A stretch of 64,000 nt of DNA from Corynebacterium aurimucosum ATCC 700975 (GTDB lineage: Bacteria > Actinomycetota > Actinomycetes > Mycobacteriales > Mycobacteriaceae): contig NC_012590.1 in assembly GCF_000022905.1 (NCBI RefSeq), forward strand, positions 1,054,001 to 1,118,000, in the 5' to 3' direction. A program made the translations under genes and the position numbers. Below the pieces are notes generated by a model. The model was not told the origin of the DNA and ran no database searches. It was given only the letters and a program-made list of their open reading frames with translations. Shown here in pieces: positions 1 to 9,900 of the stretch (positions within the stretch are counted from its first letter, which is position 1; every line of letters begins with the position of its first letter).

Positions 1-24
1 GGACATCCCCTTCTAAAACCTGAG

Positions 25-175
25 TCGTCGTCTCAAACGACGAAAAACTCAAAGCACACCCCTTACAAGGATTCAACCCAGACTCGTCGTCTCAAACGAC
101 GACACCCCCACAGTCCAGGAAGACCCAGAAAGAAAGGTAAACCCCAAGAACACACCCACCGTCGTCACAGACGAC
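25..175. repeat. Three GTCGTC/GACGAC palindromes left of the IS element
   Basis: The 19-bp palindrome TCGTCGTCTCAAACGACGA occurs identically at 25-43 and 84-102 (59 bp apart). A shorter relative, GTCGTC-ACA-GACGAC, lies at 161-175, and a weaker one (GTCG-N7-CGAC) follows the IS element near 2858. They may be operator sites or a palindromic repeat family. The window edge hides what lies to the left. I see no gene in 1-198. Confidence 0.5.
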
Positions 176-347
176 GACCCCAAAGCACCAAGTACCGAGC
201 TTTATGTTGCGACCGGCTATTTGGTAGCAGTGTCGTGACTATCTGGTAGCGCTTCAGTGAGTATCTGGTAGCAGCTCAGGGCGCTCGGGATGATACTTCC
301 GGTAGCCGCACCACTCGGGTGCGGCGCGTACTGGAAGGAGTCCGCTG

Positions 348-1973
348 ATGACGGATTACCGTGCGGTGATGACGCTGCTGATTAGGAAGCGTTCTTACCG
401 CCAGATTGAAGACCAACTCGGGTGCTCGCACCGCGCGATTTCCCGAGCGAACCAAGCGCTGCGAAGCCTTGGCTTGACCACTGCCCAGCAGGTCGCGGCG
501 TTGACGAATGACGAGCTGGACGAGATATTCGTTGACAAGCGCAGTAGCGGGCAAGGCGAGTTCGTCCCGATTGACTTTGACGCGGTCGTCAAAGCACGCA
601 CAGGGCGTGTGAAGCAAACACTGCAAGTATTGTGGGCTCGGTACACCACGATCCCCGCCCAGCCGGGTCAGCGTCACTACAGCTACGACCGGTTCCGCCA
701 GTTGGTTGCTTCCCATGTCGATGCGGCCGGGCTTACCGCCCGGATCACCCATGCACCAGGGCATACGATGCAGGTGGATTGGGCGGGGACCAAGATGTGC
801 CTGTACGACCCTGCGGGCACACCGGGTGCGAAAGTCAGCATTTTCGTTGCCGCGCTGCCGTATTCAGGGATGCTGTTTGCCTGTGCGTGTATTGACCAGC
901 GGCAACAGTCCTGGCTTGATACCCACCGTCAAGCGTTTGACTACTTTGGTGGGGTCTGCCAGGTTGTTGTCCCCGATAACGCGTCGACGGCATCAAACGC
1001 GATCAGCACTGCCGATAGGAATCGGAAGGTCAACGACACTTACCAGCAGTTCTTGGAGCACTACAACACAGCAGCACTTCCTACGCGCGCGCGTCGGCCG
1101 AAGGATAAAGCGAATGTGGAAGCTGCGGTAAAGATCGTCACACACAAAGTCATCCACGCCCTTGAAGGCCACCAGTGTGTTGACTTGGACGAGCTCAACG
1201 GAAAGATTGTGGACTTAGTCGATGCAATCAACAGGTCCGTGCCGTTTCGCAGTCAGCACATCAGCCGCAGGGATCTCTTCGAAGAACACGAGCAGCATCT
1301 CCTTGCTGACCTGCCGACAACCCCATGGCAGCACACCGAGTGGAAGCGCGCGAAAGTGGCCCCTGATTTCCATATCACGGTTGCAACGGTGCGCTACTCC
1401 GTCCCGCATCAGCTTGTTGGCCGCACTGTCGATGTGCGCATCACAGGCCAGGTCTTGACCGTCTTTGATCAGGGGACGACCGTGGCAACCCACCAGGTTT
1501 CGCATAAGCGTGGGGCCTATGTCACTGACTATGAGCACATTCCATCTGGAATGGACTCCACCCGTGGACTGTGGACTAGTGACTACTTTTATCGCGAAGC
1601 CAGCAAAACCGGCCCGGCAACACGCAAGGTCATCGAAGAACTCATCGCGGCGAAAGCCATCCCGGCCCAGGCGTACCAGTCTTGCCGAAATGTGCTTTCG
1701 ATGGGCAAACACGGCAACAAACCAATCCTGGAAGAGGCATGCCAGCGCCTGACCGCCAACGACGGCAGCCGACGGGCGGTGTCATATACCGCAGTCAAAA
1801 ACATGATGGCCGCCATACGCAAAGAACACGCCACCCGGCCCCGCGGATTAGACCAGGCCCCGCGTAGCACCACAACCGCCCAGCCTGTAGCCGCTGACCG
1901 GGATACCACCGGCGCGTTTCTCGGCGGTGCAGACCAGTTCAGCATGGACAACCTCGCAAAGAAAGGAAACTAA
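348..1973 (+). CDS. istA: IS21-family transposase IstA
   Basis: Transposase of the IS21 family, 541 aa, acting on the element ends together with IstB. The N-terminus carries a helix-turn-helix (about residues 8-35, SYRQIEDQLGCSHRAIS). The DDE integrase core follows, with the first Asp in QVDWAGTK, the second in VVPDNAS and the Glu in KDKANVEAAV. ATG 348 follows GGAAGGAG at a suitable distance. The gene ends 5 bp before istB, as usual in this family. The protein is identical to the second copy; the single DNA difference (T1577 versus C58399) is synonymous. Confidence 0.95.
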   Translation: MTDYRAVMTLLIRKRSYRQIEDQLGCSHRAISRANQALRSLGLTTAQQVAALTNDELDEIFVDKRSSGQGEFVPIDFDAVVKARTGRVKQTLQVLWARYTTIPAQPGQRHYSYDRFRQLVASHVDAAGLTARITHAPGHTMQVDWAGTKMCLYDPAGTPGAKVSIFVAALPYSGMLFACACIDQRQQSWLDTHRQAFDYFGGVCQVVVPDNASTASNAISTADRNRKVNDTYQQFLEHYNTAALPTRARRPKDKANVEAAVKIVTHKVIHALEGHQCVDLDELNGKIVDLVDAINRSVPFRSQHISRRDLFEEHEQHLLADLPTTPWQHTEWKRAKVAPDFHITVATVRYSVPHQLVGRTVDVRITGQVLTVFDQGTTVATHQVSHKRGAYVTDYEHIPSGMDSTRGLWTSDYFYREASKTGPATRKVIEELIAAKAIPAQAYQSCRNVLSMGKHGNKPILEEACQRLTANDGSRRAVSYTAVKNMMAAIRKEHATRPRGLDQAPRSTTTAQPVAADRDTTGAFLGGADQFSMDNLAKKGN

Positions 1974-1978
1974 ACCCC

Positions 1979-2746
1979 TTGTCATCACCAACCCCGCCAA
2001 CAGATCGCTTCCTTGACGAATCCGTCCTGCCCGACTTCACCGCGCTGCGGATGACAGCCTTTGGCAGAAGCGTCATCGACATCGCCAACGATCCCGCATT
2101 CGACACATGGACGTTTTCCCAAAAGGTGCTCTACGCACTTGATAAAGAAGTCGCGGCCAGGCGCGAGCGACGCATCAACAAACTGCTGAAAGCATTCCGA
2201 TCTCCAAACCTTGATGCTTGCCTTGAAAACGTGGTCTGCACGCCTGACCGCAACATCAACCCCGAGCAAGTCAGCAGACTCGCTCACGGACAATGGTGCC
2301 ACCTGGGCCAAAACATTGTCATCCTGGGCAAATCCTCAGTCGGCAAAACCTACCTCGCCCAAGCCCTGATCACAGCAGCATGCCGCAAAGACTACTCCGC
2401 ACGGTTCTACCGCACCGACATGCTCGCCGCCGAACTGGCAGTCCTCCAACCCGATGACCCTAAACGGCTGAAATTCATCCAGCACCTCCACGACGTCGAT
2501 GTCCTAGTCCTCGATGACTTCCTGACCACACCTGTTGATGCCGCGACTGCGCACCAACTTCTCAACATCCTCGCCGGCCGTGAAGGCAAAGTCTCAACGA
2601 TAGTGACCTCACAATTCACCCCACTGGAGTGGTACAAGTCCATCCCCGACGCCGTGATCTCCGAGTCAATCCTCAACCGACTCGTCTCCGGCGCCGAGAT
2701 CATCACACTCGAAGGACCAAACATGCGCCTGAACACCAACGCATAA
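1979..2746 (+). CDS. istB: IS21-family helper ATPase IstB
   Basis: AAA+ ATPase of the DnaA/IstB group, 255 aa, which assists IstA in target selection and strand transfer. The Walker A motif is GKSSVGKT (about residues 116-123) and the Walker B motif is VLVLDDF (about residues 176-182). The start is TTG 1979, preceded by AAAGGAAAC at the end of istA. The tight spacing suggests translational coupling. Residue 73 is Phe here and Ser in the second copy (T2196 versus C59018), the only protein difference between the two elements. That residue lies before the ATPase core, so both are probably functional. Confidence 0.93.
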   Translation: MSSPTPPTDRFLDESVLPDFTALRMTAFGRSVIDIANDPAFDTWTFSQKVLYALDKEVAARRERRINKLLKAFRSPNLDACLENVVCTPDRNINPEQVSRLAHGQWCHLGQNIVILGKSSVGKTYLAQALITAACRKDYSARFYRTDMLAAELAVLQPDDPKRLKFIQHLHDVDVLVLDDFLTTPVDAATAHQLLNILAGREGKVSTIVTSQFTPLEWYKSIPDAVISESILNRLVSGAEIITLEGPNMRLNTNA

Positions 2747-2897
2747 CCACCAACAACGCCTGAGTGAGACACCGCTACCGGATACTCACTCAGGCGCTAC
2801 CAGATACTCACCACACCGCTACCATTTCAGTCTTCTGAACAGCTTTAAACTAACACCGTCGAAAAGAACGACGAGGAAGGTCCTTCGATTGGCGCAG

Positions 2898-2943
2898 AAA
2901 TGCCAAAGCCTCCCTTCACGACTCGTGCGTGTCAGGAAGGCTT
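2898..2943 (-). terminator. Likely terminator of the symporter gene
   Basis: On the minus strand AAGCCTTCC (2943-2935) pairs with GGGAGGCTT (2914-2906) with one wobble or mismatch, followed by TTTGGCATTT. It lies just beyond the stop codon at 2957. The U-tract is imperfect. Confidence 0.5.
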
Positions 2944-2956
2944 GGGGCGGGAAGAG

Positions 2957-4327
2957 TTATGCAGTCGTGTTGACCGGCTGGCTCTCGAGCTCGTCTGCGT
3001 CCTGGTCCTCGTTCATTATGTGTGAGACTCCGTTACCAGCAGCGTCCCAGACGGCTTCGTCTTGAATGCCGGCGCGCTTGGCCACGATGGTGGCACACAG
3101 CGACTGACCGGTGACATTAACGGCGGTGCGGCCCATGTCAATGATGGGTTCGATGGCCAGCAAGAGACCCACACCAGCGAGCGGAAGGCCCAGCGTGGAA
3201 AGCGTCAGGGTCAACATGACGGTGGCGCCTGTTGTGCCGGCTGTAGCTGCGGAACCAATGACGGAAACGAAGATGATGAGAAGGTACTGGGTCGGGGAAA
3301 GGTCAATTCCGTAGAACTGAGCGATGAAGATGGCGGCGATGGCCGGGTAGACGGAGGCGCAGCCGTCCATCTTGGTGGTAGTGCCGAGCGGGATGGCGAA
3401 GGAAGCGTATTCGCGAGGCACACCCATGGCTCTCTCCGTAAAGCGCTGGGTCACGGGCATCACGCCCATCGAGGAACGGGTGACGAAGCCGAGGGAGAAG
3501 ACTGGCCATACGCGCTTGTAGAAGCCAACAACCGGGATCCGATTGAAGACGAGCACGGCGGGGTAAACCACGAAGATGACGAGTGCAAGGCCCACATACA
3601 TAGCGAGGACGAACTTGCCCAAGGAGCTAAGCGCATCCCAGCCATACGTGGCCACGGCTTTACCGATGAGGGCGGCGGTGCCAATCGGGGCGAGGCGGAT
3701 GATCCACCAGAGGACCACCTGAATGACCTTGAGGAAGGACTCAGTAAAGCGCAGGAAGGGATCGGCTGCCTTACCAGCCTTGACCGCGGCGATGCCCAGG
3801 GCCAAGGAAATAACAAGGAGTTGAAGGGCGCCGAAGCTGAGGGAGACTTCGCCGTCGCTAAGCGAAGCCTTGAGTCCAAAGAAGTTGGCGGGGACGAGCT
3901 GCTGGAGGAAGGCGGTCCAGGAGCCAACGTTGGAGGGATCGGCGGCGGTGGAGGCGTCGACAGTCGTGCCTACGCCTGGCTTCATCACGAGGGCGACGAA
4001 GATGCCGGCCAAGACTGAGAAGAAGGCCGTGATGGCGAACCATACGAGGGTGGAGATTGCCAGCGAGGCGGCGTTAGCCACTTTGCGCAGGTTGGCAACC
4101 GAGGTGACGACGGCCGCGAAGATGAGCGGCGGGACCATCACCTTGAGCAATTGGACGTACGCGCCGCCGACGCCGGACAGGGTATCGGAGAGCCATTCGG
4201 ACTCCATGCCGGAAGCGATGAAGCCGAGGATGAGGCCGATAATGAGGCCGGCGATGACCTGGGCGCCAAAGCCGGTGGCCCACGAGGGCAGCGTGCGCGA
4301 GGATGCGCGGGAGGAAGTGTCGGACAC
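2957..4327 (-). CDS. Dicarboxylate/amino acid:cation symporter (DAACS/SDF family)
   Basis: Sodium- or proton-coupled membrane symporter for dicarboxylates or acidic amino acids, 456 aa. Family marks in order are the serine-containing re-entrant loop (TRSSMGVMPVT), the TM7 motif KMDG (in place of NMDG), the second re-entrant loop (TAGTTGATVML), and the TM8 substrate motif DMGRTAVNVTGQ, whose Arg usually contacts the substrate side-chain carboxylate. The C-terminus is acidic and cytoplasmic. The start is GTG 4327 with AAGGA at good spacing. The gene stands alone, with a candidate terminator downstream and paired palindromes upstream. The exact substrate (C4-dicarboxylate, glutamate or serine) cannot be told. 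Confidence 0.88.
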   Translation of the reverse strand: MSDTSSRASSRTLPSWATGFGAQVIAGLIIGLILGFIASGMESEWLSDTLSGVGGAYVQLLKVMVPPLIFAAVVTSVANLRKVANAASLAISTLVWFAITAFFSVLAGIFVALVMKPGVGTTVDASTAADPSNVGSWTAFLQQLVPANFFGLKASLSDGEVSLSFGALQLLVISLALGIAAVKAGKAADPFLRFTESFLKVIQVVLWWIIRLAPIGTAALIGKAVATYGWDALSSLGKFVLAMYVGLALVIFVVYPAVLVFNRIPVVGFYKRVWPVFSLGFVTRSSMGVMPVTQRFTERAMGVPREYASFAIPLGTTTKMDGCASVYPAIAAIFIAQFYGIDLSPTQYLLIIFVSVIGSAATAGTTGATVMLTLTLSTLGLPLAGVGLLLAIEPIIDMGRTAVNVTGQSLCATIVAKRAGIQDEAVWDAAGNGVSHIMNEDQDADELESQPVNTTA

Positions 4328-4363
4328 GAGATTTTCCTTCTAGACAGTGTTGTATAGAAATGG

Positions 4364-4396
4364 ACCAAATGGTTCGGTAGATTTATACCGATCGGT
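4364..4396 (-). promoter_or_regulatory. Paired ACC-N4-GGT palindromes upstream of the symporter
   Basis: ACCGATCGGT (4387-4396) is a perfect 10-bp palindrome. ACCAAATGGT (4364-4373) is a second copy of the same ACC-N4-GGT form, with centres 23 bp apart (about two helical turns). On the minus strand each is preceded by GA. They lie 40-70 bp upstream of the start codon. They are likely operator sites; the regulator is unknown. Confidence 0.4.
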
Positions 4397-4444
4397 TCAC
4401 TAGAACTTATAACACCGTACGCTGCCCAGAAATTCCCCTGCAAA

Positions 4445-5515
4445 TTATGGGATGCGCTTAGTCCACTCTTCGTTGAGGAATTTGGTGTCGACGAGGCGCC
4501 GGGCGGCGGCTAGGGAGTCGTCGGAAAGCTCAGCGTCGACGGCGCCGTAGCGGGTGGCGAACTCGCGTGCCATGGTGTCGATGATTTCCTCGCGGGGCAC
4601 GCCGGTCTGGCGGCGCAGCGGGTCCACACGTTTCTTTGCGCTGGCCAGGCCCTTGGAGGAGACCTTGACCTTGCCGATGCGCAAGACTTCCATCATCTTG
4701 TCCGCATCGATGTCATAGCTCATCGTGGTGTGGTGGAGCACCGCACCTTTGCGGCGCTTTTGCGCGGCACCGCCAATCTTTCCGCCGTCCGAGGTGATGT
4801 CATTAATCGGCACGTACCAGGCGTTGACGCCAAGCTTGCCAAGTGCCGCGAGTACCCATTGGTCCAAGTACTCGTAGCTGGCCTCGTAGGAATAGCCGGC
4901 CACGAGCGAGTCCGGGGCGTACAGGGAATAGGTCACGCAGTTGCCGCCCTCCATGAACATCGCACCGCCACCGGAGATTCGACGCACCGGAATGATGCCG
5001 TGCTTGTCGACGCCCTCCTGGTCCAACTCGTTGGCATAGGACTGGTAGGAACCGAAGACGACGGCGCGGTCTTCCCATTCCCAGAAGCGGAGCGTGGGCC
5101 CGCGTTTTCCTTCCGCAACTTCGTTGAGAAGGACCTCATCAAGTGCAACGTTTACTGGGGTGGGCAGAACCCCTGGGCGCAGGATTTCCCAGCTGTGGTC
5201 GGTGAAGTCGGTGCCGCCAGACAGCGCGCGCTTGACTGTAACCGCAAGGTGGTGGGTATCGAATCCGTGGAGGGCCACGGGCGAATCGATTCGCGCAAGG
5301 GCGGCGTCTAGGCGGGACTGGATGTCCTCGGTGCTGGTGGCAGTAGTGATGCCGACCAGCGCTGGGGCTAGTGCCTCGTAGGCTTCCTCAGGTTCGAGGA
5401 AGAAATCGCCGGAGACTTTGGCCGCGGTGACGGTGCTATTGGTATCAATGTCGAGATCGACGACGAGTAGTTTGCCGCCGGGGACTTTGAGTTCGAAGTG
5501 TTTAGTTTGGTTCAT
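4445..5515 (-). CDS. Lipoate--protein ligase family protein with N-terminal accessory domain
   Basis: Member of the biotin/lipoate A/B ligase family, 356 aa. The catalytic domain spans about residues 120-320 and shows the lipoyl-AMP pocket motif RRISGGGAMF and the lysine motif KIGGAAQKR. An extra N-terminal domain of about 115 residues (LKVPGGKLLVVDLDI...) resembles the accessory domain that in some bacteria is a separate or C-terminal part of LplA. It probably attaches scavenged lipoate to acceptor domains such as those of 2-oxoacid dehydrogenases, whose OdhA component is at the other end of the window. No strong Shine-Dalgarno is seen; TACCCT sits 7 bp upstream of the ATG, suggesting a leaderless mRNA. 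Confidence 0.82.
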   Translation of the reverse strand: MNQTKHFELKVPGGKLLVVDLDIDTNSTVTAAKVSGDFFLEPEEAYEALAPALVGITTATSTEDIQSRLDAALARIDSPVALHGFDTHHLAVTVKRALSGGTDFTDHSWEILRPGVLPTPVNVALDEVLLNEVAEGKRGPTLRFWEWEDRAVVFGSYQSYANELDQEGVDKHGIIPVRRISGGGAMFMEGGNCVTYSLYAPDSLVAGYSYEASYEYLDQWVLAALGKLGVNAWYVPINDITSDGGKIGGAAQKRRKGAVLHHTTMSYDIDADKMMEVLRIGKVKVSSKGLASAKKRVDPLRRQTGVPREEIIDTMAREFATRYGAVDAELSDDSLAAARRLVDTKFLNEEWTKRIP

Positions 5516-5985
5516 GGTGTTCAGGGTACTCAGGTATGGCGGTGTGACGATTGGGGGAGTAGACCATTTAATGAACTCGGAAACTGGGGCGGGGGTAGCT
5601 AACGTCTCTTGGCTGTGCCTTTGGGAATCGTAAGGGGTTGCGTAGAGAGTCGCTGTTGGGCGCTATGTTGCGGGCGCAAGTTAGCGCCTTAATGTTTCGT
5701 TCTAGGGTATGGGGCAGGAGTGCAGGGCGGGGACTGGTGGGCGTTTGAAGTGCTCAAATAGTCTGTAATCTAATCGTTATAGCTAATGTGACCTGCGGCT
5801 ATGTGCGATTTTGGCAAAAGAAGGGGATGCGGCGGTGGCGCATTGTTGTTTCGTCCGTATGGTGGGGGTCAACGCAAACGAAATAGCAAATCGTCCCCCA
5901 ATCCCCTGGGATTTATGGGGGTAGAGATGAAAGCTATCGTTTGCCATCGAGATATAGACCAAATGTAGAAAGGTTTAGAGAAACA
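5516..5985. other. 470-bp intergenic region between divergent genes
   Basis: No credible gene is seen. It contains an inverted repeat GGCGCTA (5659-5665) / TAGCGCC (5682-5688) around a GC-rich loop. The last 80 bp before the stress gene are AT-richer and should hold its promoter; I cannot assign the hexamers with confidence. Confidence 0.5.
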
Positions 5986-6819
5986 ATGGGTAAGAACATC
6001 AAGGATCTGTTTAACGCAACCGCATACGACAAGGCCGGCGAGAAGCTGGGCTCCGTCAAGGAGGTCTTCGTCGACGAGCAGTCCGGTCAGCCGACTTTCG
6101 TTGAGGTCAACCACGGTCTGTTCGGTATGAGCTCCAGCTTGGTTCCGCTCCGTGGTCACGATTTCACCGGTGATGAGCTCAAGCTGGCCTTCTCCAAGGA
6201 CCGCATCGAGAACGCACCGGACTTTGACTCCGATAAGCCGCTGACTCCTGAGGCGCAGGCGGACATCTTCAAGCACTACGACCTCGAGAACGCACAGGAC
6301 GTAACCACCTACCGTGACGAGCGTGATGAGCGCGCTGGCGTTGCCGGTGCTGGCGTAGCTGGCGCTGGTGTTGCCGGTGCTGGTGCAGGTGCACACGCTA
6401 AGGATGAGACCGCTGCTACCAGCAGCAACCTCAGCAACAATGAGGGCGAGGTTATCCGCTCCGAGGAGCGCTTGGACGTCAACAAGGAGCGCGTGGCCAC
6501 CGGCGAGGCGCGCCTGCGCAAGTACGTCGTGACCGATACCGAGACCGTCGAGGTTCCGGTTGAGCGCGAAGAGGTTCGCGTCGAGCGCACCCCGATTTCC
6601 GAGGCTGACGCTGCCAACTACACCGGCACCATCGGTGATAACGGCGCGGAGGAAGCCTCCGTTACCCTGCACGAAGAGCGCGTGAATGTAGAGAAGAAGA
6701 CCGTCCCGGTGGAGAAGGTTAACCTTTCCAAGGAGACCATCAAGGACACCGAGACCCACACCGAGGATCTGCGCAAGGAGCAAATCGATACCGACGGCAT
6801 CACCGAGACCCGCAAGTAA
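5986..6819 (+). CDS. PRC-barrel and DUF2382 (YsnF/AvaK) domain stress protein
   Basis: Soluble protein of 277 aa. Residues about 1-100 form a PRC-barrel domain (AYDKAGEKLGSVKEVFVD...). A low-complexity Ala/Gly/Val linker follows (about 116-138, GVAGAGVAGAG). About residues 150-270 form the DUF2382 domain with the typical EERLDVNKER and ETVEVPVEREEV strands. Proteins of this architecture are linked to general stress responses in actinobacteria and cyanobacteria; a biochemical activity is not known. I chose ATG 5986 rather than an in-frame ATG 45 bp upstream because GAAAGG and AGAG lie just before it and the PRC domain begins there. A strong terminator follows. Confidence 0.85.
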   Translation: MGKNIKDLFNATAYDKAGEKLGSVKEVFVDEQSGQPTFVEVNHGLFGMSSSLVPLRGHDFTGDELKLAFSKDRIENAPDFDSDKPLTPEAQADIFKHYDLENAQDVTTYRDERDERAGVAGAGVAGAGVAGAGAGAHAKDETAATSSNLSNNEGEVIRSEERLDVNKERVATGEARLRKYVVTDTETVEVPVEREEVRVERTPISEADAANYTGTIGDNGAEEASVTLHEERVNVEKKTVPVEKVNLSKETIKDTETHTEDLRKEQIDTDGITETRK

Positions 6820-6840
6820 TCTCGGTTAAGGGCTAAGAGG

Positions 6841-6866
6841 CTGGAGCTGCAAAGCTCCAGCTTTTC
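6841..6866 (+). terminator. Rho-independent terminator of the stress gene
   Basis: CTGGAGCT-GCAA-AGCTCCAG forms a perfect 8-bp stem with a 4-nt loop (6841-6860), followed by CTTTTC. It separates the stress gene from the formate dehydrogenase operon. Confidence 0.85.
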
Positions 6867-6942
6867 GCGTTTTGGGTTTGCTCAGTATTTTTTGGTCTTG
6901 AACAGGGTGGAAAACGCAAGGCCAAGCCAGTAGGTTTGAATC

Positions 6943-9900
6943 ATGTCACGTTTTAGCCCACTGAATTGGCCCGTTGTGCGCCAAATCCGGAACAAGGATG
7001 CCTTCGGCCGCGACGTGTCCACGCAGTCGGCTAAGAGTGAAGACCTGCGCGGACGCACCGTTGACGCGGACCGCGTCGTCCAGTCGGTCTGCCCCTACTG
7101 CGCAGTGGGTTGTTCTCAGCGCGTTTATGTCAAAGATGACCGCGTCATCCAAATCGAGGGCGACCCAGATTCCCCGATTTCCCGCGGCCGCCTGTGCCCT
7201 AAGGGCTCGGCCTCTGAGCAGCTCATTAACTCCTCGACCCGAATCACCACGATCAAGTACCGGGCGCCCTATGCCACCGAATGGCAGGAGCTCGATGAAG
7301 AGACCGCGATGGACATGATCGCGGACCGCTTTGTGGAAGCGCGCGCGAGGCACTGGGAGGACGTCGATAAGCAGGGGCGTCGCCTCAACCGCACAATGGG
7401 CATTGCGGGCCTGGGTGGAGCGACGCTGGATAATGAGGAGAACTACCTCATTAAGAAGCTGTTTACCGCCACCGGCGCCATTCAGGTGGAAAACCAAGCG
7501 CGTATATGACACTCCGCCACCGTTCCTAGTCTAGGAACTTCGTTTGGCCGCGGCGGCGCAACCCAACCGCTGCAGGATATGGCGAATGCGGATTGCATCG
7601 TCATTGAGGGTTCTAATATGGCGGAATGCCACCCAGTGGGTTTCCAGTGGGTCGTTGAAGCCAAGAAGCGCGGCGCGCGCATTATTCACGTTGATCCGCG
7701 CTACACGCGTACGTCTGCCTTTGCGAACCGTCACATCGGCATTCGCGGTGGTACGGATGTGGTGCTGCTCGGCGCGATAATCAAGTACGTGCTGGATAAT
7801 GACCTGTATTTCCACGATTACGTGGTGGATTACACGAACGCGGCGTCGATAATTTCGCCGGACTTTAAGGACACCGAGGACCTCGAGGGACTGTTCTCTG
7901 GGTATGACGCAGAGAAGGGCAAGTACGTCACGGACTCGTGGCAGTATGTGCAAAAGCCCGAGGGCTCCTCGTGGAACGTGGAGAAGGACATGACTCTGGA
8001 GGACCCAAACACGGTCTTCCAGATTCTCAAGCGCCACTACTCGCGCTACACCCCGGAGATGGTGGAGGAGACCTGCGGTATTTCGCCGGAGGACTTCTAC
8101 TACTTGGCGGATTCCATTGCGCAGAACTCTAACCCGGAGCGCACGACGTGCTTCGCCTACGCTCTGGGCTTTACCCAGCACACTCTGGGTGCACAGTTCA
8201 TCCGCACCGCGGCAATCCTGCAGCTGCTCATGGGCAACGTGGGCCGCCCCGGTTCGGGCATCATGGCCCTGCGCGGGCATGCGTCGATTCAGGGCTCGAC
8301 CGATATCCCGACCCTGTTCAACTCGCTGCCGGGTTACCTGCCCATGCCGCATGTGGACCAGGAAACCTGGGCGGATTACCTGGATTCCTTCCGGCAGGAG
8401 GACCAGAAGGGCTTCTGGCAGTTGGGTGAGAACTACGCGGTCTCGCTCATGAAGTCCTACTGGGGCGACGCCGCCACCAAGGAGAACAACTGGGGTTTTG
8501 ATCTCATGCCGCGCCTCTCCGGAGCGCACTCGACCTACGAGACCTTGCTGGCTATGCTGCGCAAGGAAGTGGAAGGCTACTTTGTCTTCGGACAGAACCC
8601 AGCGGTGGCGCAGTCCAACGGCGGCATGCAGCGCCGCGGACTCGCCTCGTTGAAGTGGCTGGTCGTGCGCGATTTCCAAGAGATTGAAACGGCAAGTTTC
8701 TGGAAGGACTCGCCGGAAGTCAAGAACGGCGAGCTCAAGACCGAGGAGATTGCTACCGAGGTCTTCCTCATGCCGGCGGCAACGCACGTGGAGAAGTCCG
8801 GAACTTTTACCCAGACTCAGCGCATGGTGCAGTGGCGCTTCCAGGCGACTCCGCCGCCGGGCCAGGCCCGCAGTGAGGCGTGGTTCTTCTACCACCTAGG
8901 CAAGAAGATTAGGGAGCGCTTGGCGAATTCGACCGACCCGCGCGACCTGCCGATTAAGTCCGTGACGTGGGATTACACCGAGGATGAGCACGGGGATCCC
9001 AGCTCGGACGAGATCTTGCGCGAGATCAACGGCTACTACCTCGACGGGCCGAAGAAGGGCCAATTGCTGCCGAGTTTCACGGAGATGCGCGCCGATGGTT
9101 CTACCTCCGGCGGCTGCTGGATTTACACCGGCGTGTATAAGGACGGCATCAACCACGCCGCGAAGAAGGTCCCGGGTTCGGAGCAGAACGAGGTGGCACT
9201 CGAGTGGGGCTGGGTCTGGCCGGCCAACCGACGCATCCTGTACAACCGCGCCTCCGCCAAGCCGGATGGCACTCCGTGGTCGGAGCGCAAGAAGTACATT
9301 TGGTGGGACGAGGACCAGGGCAAGTGGGTCGGCGATGATGTCCCGGACTTCCCGGTGACCAAGCGCCCGGACTACGTCGCGCCTGTCGACGCCGTCGGCC
9401 CCGACGCCCTGGACGGTGATGATCCCTTCATTATGCAGCCGGATGGCTTGGGTTGGCTGTTCGCGCCGAAGGGGCTGTCCGACGGACCGCTGCCGACTCA
9501 CTACGAGCCGCAAGAATCACCGGTGCACAACGCGCTGTACAAGCAGCAGCAGTCACCGACGCGCCTGACTATCAAACGCGCGGACAACCTTTCCCGCCCG
9601 GAGCCAGGGGAGCGCGGTGCCGAGGTCTTCCCGTTTGTCTTCTCTACCTACCGTCTGACGGAGATGTACACCTCCGGTGCGATGTCGCGCCGCTTGCCTT
9701 ACTTGGCGGAGCTGCAGCCGGGACTCTTCTGCGAGGTGGACAAGGAACTGGCCGCCAAGCGTGGATTGGTCAACGGCGAGTGGGCCACCATCGTGTCCCC
9801 GCGCGGCGTCATCGAGGCTCAGGTTTTGGTGACGGACCGCATGGAGATGCTCACCATCAATGGTGAGGACTTCCACCAGATCGGCCTGCCGTATCACTAC

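Larger units (their letters stand above)
205..2841 (+). mobile_element. IS21-family insertion sequence, copy 1, complete
   Basis: This is a 2,637-bp element with 5'-TG...CA-3' ends, flanked by a perfect 6-bp target duplication GCTTTA (199-204 and 2842-2847). It carries istA and istB, the IS21 gene pair. Each end has several inverted subterminal repeats built on TATCTGGTAGCG: left near 217-275, right near 2774-2830. Such multiple terminal repeats are typical of IS21 transposase binding sites. It is almost identical to the copy at 57027-59663. Both genes are open, so the element looks transposition-competent. Confidence 0.95.

Noticed and set aside
25..175. Possible CRISPR array at the left edge
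   Set aside because: The repeat is only 19 bp and wholly palindromic, with two exact copies; the spacing (40 bp, then 58 bp) is irregular and no cas gene is in view.
6943..7509. fdhG as a pseudogene with a nonsense codon
   Set aside because: The TGA lies at the catalytic Sec position, is followed by His and a well-placed hairpin, and the whole Sec machinery is adjacent; the rest of the frame is intact.
7531..8895. 454-codon minus-strand frame opposite fdhG
   Set aside because: It is a shadow of the molybdopterin-binding region; no coding signature of its own.
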